A stretch of DNA of 64,000 nucleotides from Samsoniella hepiali (Eukaryota; Ascomycota; Sordariomycetes; Hypocreales; Cordycipitaceae), in NCBI GenBank assembly GCA_001455915.2, contig LNDK02000077.1:683101-747100 (forward strand), given 5' to 3'. Shown here piece after piece: positions 45,055 through 55,400 of this stretch. The translations under genes and the position numbers were made by a program. The stretch's first letter is position 1. Every line of letters starts with the position of its first letter. The notes beneath the pieces were generated by a model, which was not told the origin of the DNA, searched no databases, and was given only the letters and a program-made list of their open reading frames with translations.

Positions 45055-48000
45055 GATGATGTTATGGAGGGGTATGGAGGGGACGTCGAAGAGGTCGAAG
45101 AGAGACTTTTGTCGAATTGCGACGCCACAAAGACTCGAGAAAAATGAAGGGAAGGAGAGGTTTTGAAGAAGGAGATGCGAGGAGGAAGAAGTAGAAAAAT
45201 AAGTAGATTGACGGCCCAAAAAAAAAAATCAAATAGGCTTTGGCGAGGACCCGAAAGTATCGGCAGCCCAAAAAAAAGTAGAGTCCGGAGATGCGACAGT
45301 GAGTGCGCTGCCAGGTGTCCGCAGCTGGTAATCACGCAATCGTGGGGCTCCGGGCCGTCGAGGAACGTGCTAGTCAGGTCGGGAGGCTAAGGATGAGATG
45401 TGAAGATGGCGGCAAGAGATCGAAGAATGATGGAAGCAAAGCTATGGATATTGAATGGCGAGGGAAAAGGCGCAAACGAGATGCGGATGAAGAGGAACGG
45501 ACGTCTTATTAATACTGCGCATTGCACCTTCCCTGAATACTGTCAGCGTTTGCTTCAGCCACTGTGTGCCTGGCGGCTTTGGACGAGATAGCAATACAGG
45601 CGGGCTGGCTGTGGCTGGCTGTGGCTGGCTGTGGCTGGTGGCTCCATGTACCGGTACATACGCAGCGAAATACCTAGCACCCCACGTTCGGCCTTTTGCG
45701 CCATTTCCACACTGTGGATTGGCAATAACATGGATCACAATCTGAAAGACGGTATTGTTACCTATATCCGTCCAAGAGGGGAGAACAGAGCGAACATGGT
45801 GCTGACCTGTGCTGAGCACAATAAGCACTCCATTGCGCCACCGTTACAAGGGCTTGACTTTACCCTGTCTCGGAACATGCTTTTTTCCTACGGAAAAAAA
45901 GAAAAAAGAAAAAAAACAGCAAACATAGTATCGACATGCCGCTCACAAAGCGCATTGGACCCCTTGTACCGGTACCTTCGGACCATCGGCCCAGCGTTTG
46001 CCAGAAAGCCTCTCCATCACCTCAGAGCTGCCTCCCAATCGGGAAAAGTCGCCCACCACGGGCTTGTGAGGCCACCGCGCGAGCCGATGGTGCAATACCG
46101 CTCGACTCCATTCTGGACAACACAACGTAGCAAATGTTCCAAGACGGTTGTCGCAGATGCGAGCATTTGCGAGAATTACCTCTGTTGACCATTGACGAGG
46201 CGTTGCTTGGCTGCCGCTGTCGACATTCTTGCCCAGCCTTTGCTCACTCACAGCACCTCAGCCCCCAGCGCCCGTTCTTGTCTCACCGTGAGCACTATTC
46301 ATGACATGACAGCCCTTAGTCTCTCGCCCGGTATGATGTACATCTATACGCGCTGAGTACGGCGTTCGCCTCTTCCCAGATCCCGCTCAACGGTGCGCCC
46401 GGAGGCTGACTACATCACGGCAATGAAAACACTTTGACCACTTTTCCCCATTTCCTTTCGCCGCCCGTTGCCATTACAGCTTACCTAGTTCGGACCACCG
46501 CGTACTGTCAACTGCGAGTATAACCTGTCCAGACAGGCAGCGGGCCGGGCGGGTGCCAGCTTGACAGCCTGCGGGGGGCTCTAGTGGCCAGATATACCTC
46601 GCTTGCCATCAATCGTAGTCTCTTTAGTTTGCATGGTAGTTCCTTGCCACCCGGGCAAGCATACCAGTCGCTGCGTTCACATCCCACGTTTCCCATGTTT
46701 CCCATTTGTGTCGTATTTCCGGCTCTACGGCCCCTGCCCCCTGAGATACCGCTCGTTCACAGCTGCAAATCTCCCGCTCTTGCAAACTTTGCCTGTGAGA
46801 TGGATGATCAGCATCAACTTTCTTATACGCTGACTTGAGAAGTCGGCTGGTCGCGATCACCTCGTCGGTACGGGTCGTCGCGACGCGGACAAGACCATCC
46901 ACAGGAAAACTTCGTGGCCTGGATCAAGGAGAACTAAACGGAGGACCATATAGAGACAGTATTGCAGAGGCAAAATAAGCTGCCGATGGAGCAATTGCAA
47001 GCCGATGTTCCGATAATTTGGTGAAATATGTTTCGAAATACAAACAAAATTGTCCGTCCTTATAAATATTCAATGCCATGAATATGGAGCATCCAGCGAG
47101 ACACCTCGCGTGACCCAAGCTTCTGGTCTTTGCTCCGGTCTAGAAGACATCTCCTGCTGATCGCTAATCGAACACTACCATGCTTGGGTATGATTGACAG
47201 GGACTATTTACAAACTGGGGAACCGTTGGGATAACCAAACGCTCACACTGTAAACCTTGCTGTCTCGGCGGCTTCCATTGACGGGCTAGTCGGTGATGTG
47301 CCCGTGGAGATGCCAAGAATCAGCTGTCGGTTACTGAAAGTCGCATGCCAACCGATTCGAATGCTTGGGCATACCTTGGCGATGGCTACTGTGATTCGTC
47401 AGCCTTGAGAATGTGGCTTCCATCGGGCGGCTATAGATATGCCTGTGACACGTGGTGATGAGGTGGCTCATCATTCCATCGAATAATGTTTTCCCCTCAA
47501 TTCCAATTGACCTTTACTTCAATCCTCCACCAATGAATGCAGCGACTTCATCGTCAATATGCCATCTTGAGTTCTCCCATATTGATCACTCTGGGGGCGC
47601 CCAATCATCGTTTGTCCCTCTCCCACCTGGAATGGCATCGTCTGATGTCTCGAGGGGTTGTTGGGGGAATGGGCGCGCACCAAGACCACGGCCAAGAGGA
47701 AGAACCAAGAGGAAGAAACAAACAAACAAAACAAATAGTCTTCAACGTCTTTCTCGGATCCCAATGACGAGTTTGTCCGAACCAAGAGAGCAGAGTGCAA
47801 CACTTGGCCTGCTCTGTTTGTGTCAATCTGGTGCCACGTTATTACAGGCGATCGGACGCTGTAATGTCCGACGACTGACGCTTCAGCGCTTCAGCCCAGC
47901 ACTTTAGCGGGCATTTAGCGGGCGACACCCCACTAAACAGCGGTCCTCCCGCCCGTGGTCCACTGTAGCTCAGGAGCTACCTAGGTATCCCAAAAAAATA

Positions 48001-48541
48001 AGCTGGAGCGCCAACGCTGCCCAAGCTTGGACCTCGCCCAATCTCTCCTCGTCTTTGTTGACGTCCCTTCAAACAATTTCGTAATTACGGTCCTGGCCTC
48101 TGAATCAATCCTGTGTCAAAACAACGCCCTGCCACACAGAGCCCTGTCAATCTGCCCAGCATCTCAATCGGACCCTAATCGTGGCTAGTGGGGGACCTCT
48201 CCTTGCTCTTCATGCAGACTGCATTGCTGTGGCAATTTATTAGTGGGCTTGGCCGATTCTTGGCCCAGGATTCCAATACGAACCCGATGAAACGCCATCT
48301 ACCTTTTCCATCTCCTGCTACAAACAAGTTCGTCTTCTGAGGCGGCATTGCATCAATTTTCGATGCGATAAACTACTCAACGCCGGATACCTTTCATCGC
48401 TGCATCCGCCATATCCGACGCAACCCAGTGTCCTCGATCGATCGTCATTCCAGTGCGAGAGCCTCCAATAATACCCGCACCCGTGCGTGCGGCTCGCCGA
48501 TCGGACCAGATATCCTCGTCAACACCAGACCAGCGCGGTCC
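45055..48541. other. Long gene-free region (about 3.5 kb)
   Basis: No supportable gene. Frames up to 185 aa occur (45631-46188) but overlap frames on the other strand and show no domain. Notable items: the 10 bp repeat at 45603-45639, A-rich tract at 45894-45920, CCACTGTAG at 47960-47968 and CTACCTAGGTA at 47977-47987. The last ~500 bases are the promoter and leader of the TRP-like gene. Confidence 0.5.
45603..45639 (+). repeat. Tandem repeat, unit GGCTGGCTGT
   Basis: A perfect 10 bp unit repeated about 3.7 times (GGCTGGCTGT GGCTGGCTGT and on), non-coding, likely a minisatellite suitable as a strain marker. Confidence 0.85.
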
Positions 48542-51391
48542 ATGACCAGCATGCTTCTCCTGCTCGCGTCTCTTTTCGCCCTCCTGCCTGGAGTCGCTGC
48601 CGACGACTCCAAGGTCATCAAGGGCTACGACTTCAACGGCGCCATCCAGAAACTCGACATTGCCCCCCGACCGTCCCTCTACTCGGGTGGCTTCGCAGAC
48701 TGTCTGCGCGGCGGCAGCTTGTTCAACTTTTCTACCTTTGACGTTGCCTACTATACCAACGATGACGACCATACAATCTTTTTCCATCTTGATGGAGCCA
48801 GCAACATTCGAAAAGAGTCGCTCGCGCTCCATCTGTCCATTCAAGCCTACGGCGAGACCCGATTCAACATGACCTACGATCCTTGCAGAGCGCACATGGA
48901 CACAATATGTCCCCTCACCTCGGACAATCGCATCAGCGCCTTTGCCGTTGTCCCATTATCGGCCGATGATGTAGCCGGCATGCCCCAGGTCACTATGGGC
49001 ATCCCCGATTTTGAAGGGTTTGCGCGCCTTCAAATCTTTGCCAACTCGACACAGACCGAGATTGGCTGCTTCCAGGCTGTCATGTCCAACGGAAAGACTC
49101 TGTCCCAGCCTGATGCTATCGGAACTACAGTTGGACTCTTCGTCATTGCTGCAATACTCGCTTCCTTCGTCACCGCCGTATATGGTATCAGCATCCCGCA
49201 CATGCGTATGCATTACGCCCACTCCTTCTCCGTTATGATCGTCTTCGAGACGTTCCAATACATCTTCTTCTCCGGCGCGCTCTCTGTCAACTGGCCGAGC
49301 GTGCTGCCCGCGTGGTGGAGCAACTTTGCCTGGCCCTCGGGCATGTTTGCCACGCACAGCCTCGTCCGCTCCATCAGCTCCTTCACCGGCAACGTTGTCA
49401 GCGTGAACCAGGTTGGAGGTGCTGGATCGGTACCTATCAACAACAACGGAGGCCTGACACAGCAAATATACGGACGCGCAGATTCTAATACCGGAGAAAA
49501 ACCTTCACCGATCACCGATCTGGACGACTATGCCTGGGGTGGTGAGCCTAATACTCCAGGGATGCCTATGCCCGGTACCTGGCCGGGTCTTCCTGGAACA
49601 CTTTCCGGGGTCAATATCCCGCCGGCGGAGGCTTTCACCTTGGCGCTGATCTGGTTCATGGCCATGATTGGCCTCGTTATAGTGCTGATAGCAGCGTTCA
49701 AGTTTACACTGGACCTTCTGATCAGATTCAAACTTCTGAAAACGGACGGCTTCAACTACTTCCGCAACCACCTCGGCGGCTATCTCGCTTCTGCTCTGCT
49801 ACGCACCTGTTTCATTGGCTTTTTTGTCATGACCACACTCGCAATGTATCAATTTTCTCTGCGTGGCCCCGACGGCCCCACTGCTATTGCTGCCATCGTC
49901 TTTTTGCTCTTCTTCGTTGGCATTGGAGGCTTGGCCGCGTATGCCTGCTACTTTCGCCTTCGACACGGCAAGTACTCTACCGCACCCGATACGATTCGGT
50001 TCGAAAGCGCGAAGCTTTTTAAGAAGGTCCCATTCGTGTCTGCGATTCGCAACAGTGAGCGTGCCGAACAAGAGACGCCTGAGCAACGCCGCTTATACGC
50101 CTCGGTGCCCATCACCAGGATTGTATATACTGACGACGATCCGACTCGCCCCACCGTTCACCAAGATGCAGGCTTCATCAAGCGATTTGGCTGGCTGTCC
50201 GGGCGATACCGCCGCACTCGCTGGTGGTACTTTGCCGTGTATCTGGGCTACCAGTTTATTCGTGCATGCTTCATTGGCGGCGGTGTTCGCACGCCTCTGG
50301 CTCAAGTCTTTGGACTGTTCTTGTTTGAGATTCTCGCATTCTTCGTCATTATCAAACTGAGGGCCTTTGAAGGCTCTCGCAACATGGTGGTTGCTGTTTG
50401 GATGATGTCTATTGCAAAGATCATCACCACTGGTCTGTCCATTGCCTTTATTGCTGACTACAACTTAAACCGTATTGGCGCAACTGCGATTGGCCTCATT
50501 ATTGTTGTGGTGCAGGCTTTTCTCGCTGTCGTCGTTTTGATCCTTGCTGCACTTGGCATCATCTCATCATGGATGTCGCTGTCGCGCAACAAGGAGGAAT
50601 TTACTGAACCGTTTGTGGACATGCGTGTCAAATACTTTGAGCATATGCAAAAGTGCACTGACGACCTGTCCGCACCACCCAAGCCAGAAGAGACGGTGCC
50701 AGAGGCTACCGAGTCAGGTTTCAACGTGCACAATGTTCGACGAGCCCCCAAGATTGAGGACGAAGATGAGCTGGGAGAAATACCGCTACCACAGCCCGGC
50801 TTCACGGGACAGGCTAGCGGCGGTAGTGGCCAGCGCAGCCGCGCCAACAGCGGCAGCTCGCGCTACTCTGCCAGTAGCATTCCCCGTGCGGCTCGTGTTC
50901 ATCGCCCCTCGTGGAGCTCCAAGGAGTTTGCCCAGATGCAGGCGGAAATGGGTCGATCCGAAAACCAGCGAGGCACCCACTCTAGAAGCAACTCGCAGCG
51001 CATGTCGTCGACGAGTATTGCGGCCGTCTTGGCCACCGACTCGCCGGGCACTAGCACGCCGGTGCGAAGGCCAATGACCCCTACGCGCGAGTCTGTGGAG
51101 GATACGAGGGAGGACTCGGATACTACCACGGCCGAGACGACGCCCACTAAACAGGGCGGCGCACAACCCGAAGAAGAAAAGACGGAGAAGCCACTGCCGG
51201 TGCAAAATGAAAAGGCGGATGAAGGTACCGTAGAGGATGACGCTGCAGTGATATCGGAGAAGACAACAAACGACAGTATCGTCAAGGATGGCGCTGCAGA
51301 TGTATCGGAGGAAAGCAAAAACGACAATACCGGCAAGGATGGCGCAGCAGTTATACCTGAGAAGACACCAGACGACAAGACCGCTGTTTGA
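48542..51391 (+). CDS. TRP-like/FLC-family membrane protein (Pkd2/Flc type)
   Basis: Fungal TRP-like channel or flavin-carrier family protein, 949 aa, intronless. The frame is open from 48428 but only with a non-ATG codon; the ATG at 48542 starts a good signal peptide (MLLLLASLFALLPGVAA). Residues about 20-165 form the ML-like lumenal domain with Cys pairs (FADCLRGG, DPCRAHMDTICPL, EIGCFQAV). Then come about nine hydrophobic segments, the first near residue 190 (TTVGLFVIAAILASFVTAV), with the loop containing INNNGGLTQQIYGR and a Pro/Gly-rich loop before the next group. The conserved FRLRHGKYST loop and the helices around YFAVYLGYQFIRACFIGG fit PF06011-type proteins. The cytosolic tail of about 270 residues is Ser/Thr- and acid-rich, ending in short repeats (SEKTTNDSIVKDGAADVSEE). 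Roles known for the family are calcium signalling, FAD import to the ER and wall integrity. Confidence 0.92.
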   Translation: MTSMLLLLASLFALLPGVAADDSKVIKGYDFNGAIQKLDIAPRPSLYSGGFADCLRGGSLFNFSTFDVAYYTNDDDHTIFFHLDGASNIRKESLALHLSIQAYGETRFNMTYDPCRAHMDTICPLTSDNRISAFAVVPLSADDVAGMPQVTMGIPDFEGFARLQIFANSTQTEIGCFQAVMSNGKTLSQPDAIGTTVGLFVIAAILASFVTAVYGISIPHMRMHYAHSFSVMIVFETFQYIFFSGALSVNWPSVLPAWWSNFAWPSGMFATHSLVRSISSFTGNVVSVNQVGGAGSVPINNNGGLTQQIYGRADSNTGEKPSPITDLDDYAWGGEPNTPGMPMPGTWPGLPGTLSGVNIPPAEAFTLALIWFMAMIGLVIVLIAAFKFTLDLLIRFKLLKTDGFNYFRNHLGGYLASALLRTCFIGFFVMTTLAMYQFSLRGPDGPTAIAAIVFLLFFVGIGGLAAYACYFRLRHGKYSTAPDTIRFESAKLFKKVPFVSAIRNSERAEQETPEQRRLYASVPITRIVYTDDDPTRPTVHQDAGFIKRFGWLSGRYRRTRWWYFAVYLGYQFIRACFIGGGVRTPLAQVFGLFLFEILAFFVIIKLRAFEGSRNMVVAVWMMSIAKIITTGLSIAFIADYNLNRIGATAIGLIIVVVQAFLAVVVLILAALGIISSWMSLSRNKEEFTEPFVDMRVKYFEHMQKCTDDLSAPPKPEETVPEATESGFNVHNVRRAPKIEDEDELGEIPLPQPGFTGQASGGSGQRSRANSGSSRYSASSIPRAARVHRPSWSSKEFAQMQAEMGRSENQRGTHSRSNSQRMSSTSIAAVLATDSPGTSTPVRRPMTPTRESVEDTREDSDTTTAETTPTKQGGAQPEEEKTEKPLPVQNEKADEGTVEDDAAVISEKTTNDSIVKDGAADVSEESKNDNTGKDGAAVIPEKTPDDKTAV

Positions 51392-52446
51392 AGAGAAGAC
51401 AGTGTGGATTAATATTTTAATTTATCTCATCTTAATAGAGATTGTCTCTCGACGGCATATATTTTGCAGAGACATTGGCATGGGGTACATTTGGCAATGC
51501 ATTTTCTTACCTTGTTTCTTTCCCAGTTATTCTGGCGTGTGCTGGCGTTTTCTTTTTTGCTTCGTTTCGTAGCAGCGGCACTCGTCACTGTCCTTGTTTT
51601 TTTTTATGAAGAGCGGCATGTCCGCAAATCATCTTGTATATAGATTTTTATGAGTATCAAAAATTGGATTCGCTGCATCTTCCAGCTATGACACCAATAA
51701 TTGCGTGACCAACTCATCCATGTTGCGGCGCAACGCTGCTGTCTGGATCGTCAAAGGAGCTTGCGAAGACGGCGAGTGTTTGTATCGAAGGAATGCGACG
51801 ACCTTTACAGTTGGCTGGCTCGCAAGTCCAGCCCCCCTCCTCCTCCTCCATTCTAGTCGCCAACTGGAGAAAATTGGGGTTTTGAAATTCCAAGGGCCCG
51901 GAGATTGGTTTTATGAGCCCTGGCCTTGGAGAAAGCCCATGGCTCAGTCGGCACCGTCATCCCGCGTCAAAATACCACTGTTTATGACCACTCGTAAAGT
52001 TGCCGCCATCTCCGAAGAAGGTGAAAAAAAAACACAAGGGTGCCCCTCTCTACACAGTTTGAGAAGATTTTATAGATGTATATAGGGGTAAAGACGACAA
52101 GTCATTTACCGCAGAGCCAGGTTGGGTTGCAAGGACGTCATGGCCACGACACGTAGCCTGTCGATGTTGAGCATTGCGCCTCCGCCGGTGTTTGGCCAAG
52201 CCTCGTTATCGATGACTATTTGAGCTGAGGTCTGCAAAGCTTCGGTTTACTTTGGCCTCTAGTAGAGACAGCTACAACCTTCTCATAACTATAGCCACGA
52301 AGCCCAAAACCGGGTGATTGATAATGAGTTCACACCCACGTCTGACCTTTGCGCTAGAACCTATAATAAAGTTGAAAAAAATACGGAGATATATAAAATC
52401 CGTGGTTAGATTTGGACCTTCTAATTAAGAAAAAACAAGCGGTTTC
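51392..52446. other. Convergent 3' region between TRP-like and NLR genes
   Basis: About 1 kb, AT-rich towards 52380-52440, without a supportable gene. T runs near 51598-51605 and A runs near 52024 occur. Confidence 0.4.
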
Positions 52447-55400
52447 TCAGAGGGAGGTCTCCAACTCAAGAATTGTCACGGAACCAGACCTATGCCCAAT
52501 TGCCACAAAACGACCGTAGATAGCGTCGGATCCCGATTCATCATTGGGAGGTATCCGAAGCAACCTTTCTTCTCCCCACCATATTGAATCGCTGAAAACG
52601 CATATTTCTCTTTTAGGTGTTGCGGAGTTAGATGACACCTTCTCTAGGGGCAAGGCACCAATGTTTATGCACCCTAGGTCTGTATATAGCATTCGACCGT
52701 CGGCAGAGAATCGCAGCAGCCGCGGCAGAAATGCAGGCCTAGACCCCATCTGTAATATCGGTAACGGAACCCCTGTTGCCGCACCTGTCGCCGCGTCGCA
52801 GAAGTAGACAGCTTTACTTGACGTGCATGCAAGATACGTGCCGTCAGGGGAGAATGCAACCCTGTAGCTTTCCAAGTGGGCCTGGGTCCAGGTTGGTGAG
52901 TCAAGTCCTTTATCCAGATCCCAGAGTTTGATTACGCCGAGCCCTACTACTGCAGCGATCTGCTTGCCACTGGGAGATAAAGCAATATACGTGGCCGACC
53001 TGGTGCTACCAAGCCTCGAACTCGCTAATCCTGTGGCTAGGTCCCAAAGCCTAACTCCATCGTATGATGCTGAAAAAAGCTGTTTGCCGTCGGGGGAGTA
53101 CGCAATTGCCTTGACTGAGGAGGAATGGCCTTCCAGCGTTCGCCGTAGCTTATACCCTGCGGTTGTGTCCCAGAGCTTAATGGTGTGGTCAGTTGATGCT
53201 GACGCGAGCTGATCGCCATTAGGAGAATATACAACTGAACGAACCGGGCCGGAATGGCCTTGTAGCGGTGGTACTATTTCAGTCCCCGTAACAGGGTTCT
53301 GAATTCGAACTGAGTGGTCCCAGGATGCCGATGCAAGGTGCTCCCCATTAGGTGAGAATACGAGTGAAGTAACACTGCCAGAGTGACCCTTATTAAGCGG
53401 GGCTGCAGCCGTGGTCGTTATAGTCAAGTCCCAGAGACTGATTGTCGCACCGTCAGAAGCCGATGCGAGTGTCTTCCCGTCGGGAGAGTATGCGACCGAG
53501 AAACCTGTGCGCAATTCTTGTGAAATGCTCCCTTTCTCCATGTCCCACAGCTCAATTTTATCTCTCAAACCTATTGTTGCGAACTGGGTACCATCAGGCG
53601 ATAACGTAAACGTCCCAATTCCGAGACTTAATTCATAGTCAAACAGTTGCGTCTTGGCTCCTGAAGCTAAGTCCCAGCACGTAATTTTACCACAGCAGGA
53701 TACTAGAAGACTCTTGCCATCAGGCATGAACGAAAGCGTATTAAGCTCCTCAAATCCAGGTTCGTATGGTAACGACTGCAACTCGGACGCCGTGGCAGGG
53801 TCCCAGAGCCTGATCGTTTGGTCATGTGACACGGATGCAAGCTGCTTTCCATCATGGGAGAATGCGACGCCGGAAACCTGGTCAGTATGACCGGTGAGGA
53901 CTTTCGTCTTATCTGGTATAGCCGGGTCCCAGATTCGGACAGTTTCGTCTGTTGACGCGGTGGCAAACGTACCATCAGGAGAGGATGCGATAGCTAGGAC
54001 ACGACTGGAATGGCCAGTATGACTCCCAGCTTCTTCCCCTGTGGCCAAGTTCCAAAGCTTGACTTTTCCATCAAACCATACTGCCACGAGCTGCTTCCCG
54101 TCCTGCGTGAATGTAAAGTCACTAATCCCAGTTAGACCTCTGCAGAGTATATTTTCTTCTTCCCCTGTAGTTAGGTTCCAGAGTCTGACTGTTCCATCTT
54201 CGCTCGAGAATGATGCCAGCCTGCCGTCGCACGAGAATGTGGTCCCTGTGACATTTTCAGTGTGGCCCTCAAGCTCCTGAATCAAGGAAAAGCCCCAGTC
54301 ATTTTTAATGCCTCTGACGTTGTTGAGAAGAGGTATTTGCTGCTTGCCCCAAAACGACTCTTTTATTTTACACTCTGTTGGACAGAACGTAAGTGCAGCG
54401 CCGTAGGTTTGTAAGGGCTCCAGATTTATAATTGGCTTGTAGATCACAGCAAACTTTATTGCGTGCCTCAAAAAGTCAACGAAATCAGATTCAACATCTG
54501 AATGTGTTTCAGAGCTTGACTGCTATTTCTTAGCATGTAGAGATGGAATCAGGGGAAAGCGACTAACGAACCTTGAGAACTTGTAAAAGCTTCGCAATCG
54601 ACGTAACGACGACTAAAGTATGCTTTGCATATCCTAAGCTCTCCAGTAAGTGAAGAAAGTGTTCCTTTAGAAACCCAAAGGCAGTTTCGCACAGAGCTTT
54701 TCTTTCAGATGCAAGCGCGGTATTGCCGATGGCATCGCATAGATGCTCAAGCCAAAAAACAAGCGTGTACCAAATGGATTTTAAAGTGCTCGGTTCTAGT
54801 GGTGTTAACATATTTCCTTTCCAACGACCAAGTTCGAAGAAATCCCGTTCATCCGAGGACAGTGCATCGATCGAGTGTCGAACAATGTCTGCATGTCCTC
54901 CAACTACACCACCGCGAAGGGTATGCCTGTAGTCGACAATGTAATCCTTGGCCGTCTTGTGGTTTACGTCAATCATTATCTCATCGCTTTCTTTCGTGCG
55001 TCTGGTGGTCAGAAAAGCGCTGCATTCGTCTAGAGACACCAGCGGGTCGAATTCAGCCGACCACGGAACGAGAATCTCGAGCTCGGACAGGGAAATCGGG
55101 AGACTATACAGAAGGGAAACAGTCCTCATGACATCATAACAACGCCCGCGACGCTCCGTTTCCATCCCCCGAATTTGAGCTATTTTGTGGCCATAGAGTT
55201 CTTTGACGCCGCGAGGCGCATTCTGGATCTCTTTGAGAGCGTATTCAGCGCGCATTGTCTTGACACTGTCGAAGACAACGGCCAGCCAGAGAAGGTTGCC
55301 ATCCGCTCTTTTGTGCATCTCCTCTGTCACTAATTCGCATAAATTGTCGTTGTATCCCCGCTTCCATATCTTCTTTAGGGCTGCGAGCTTGCGTTGAATA

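Noticed and set aside
45631..46188. 185-codon frame on the + strand
   Set aside because: No recognisable domain, overlaps a - strand frame, and includes an A-rich tract coding a Lys run; no intron or codon-use support.
48428..48541. Upstream extension of the TRP-like protein
   Set aside because: It would start with GTG and place a hydrophilic 38-residue stretch before the signal peptide.
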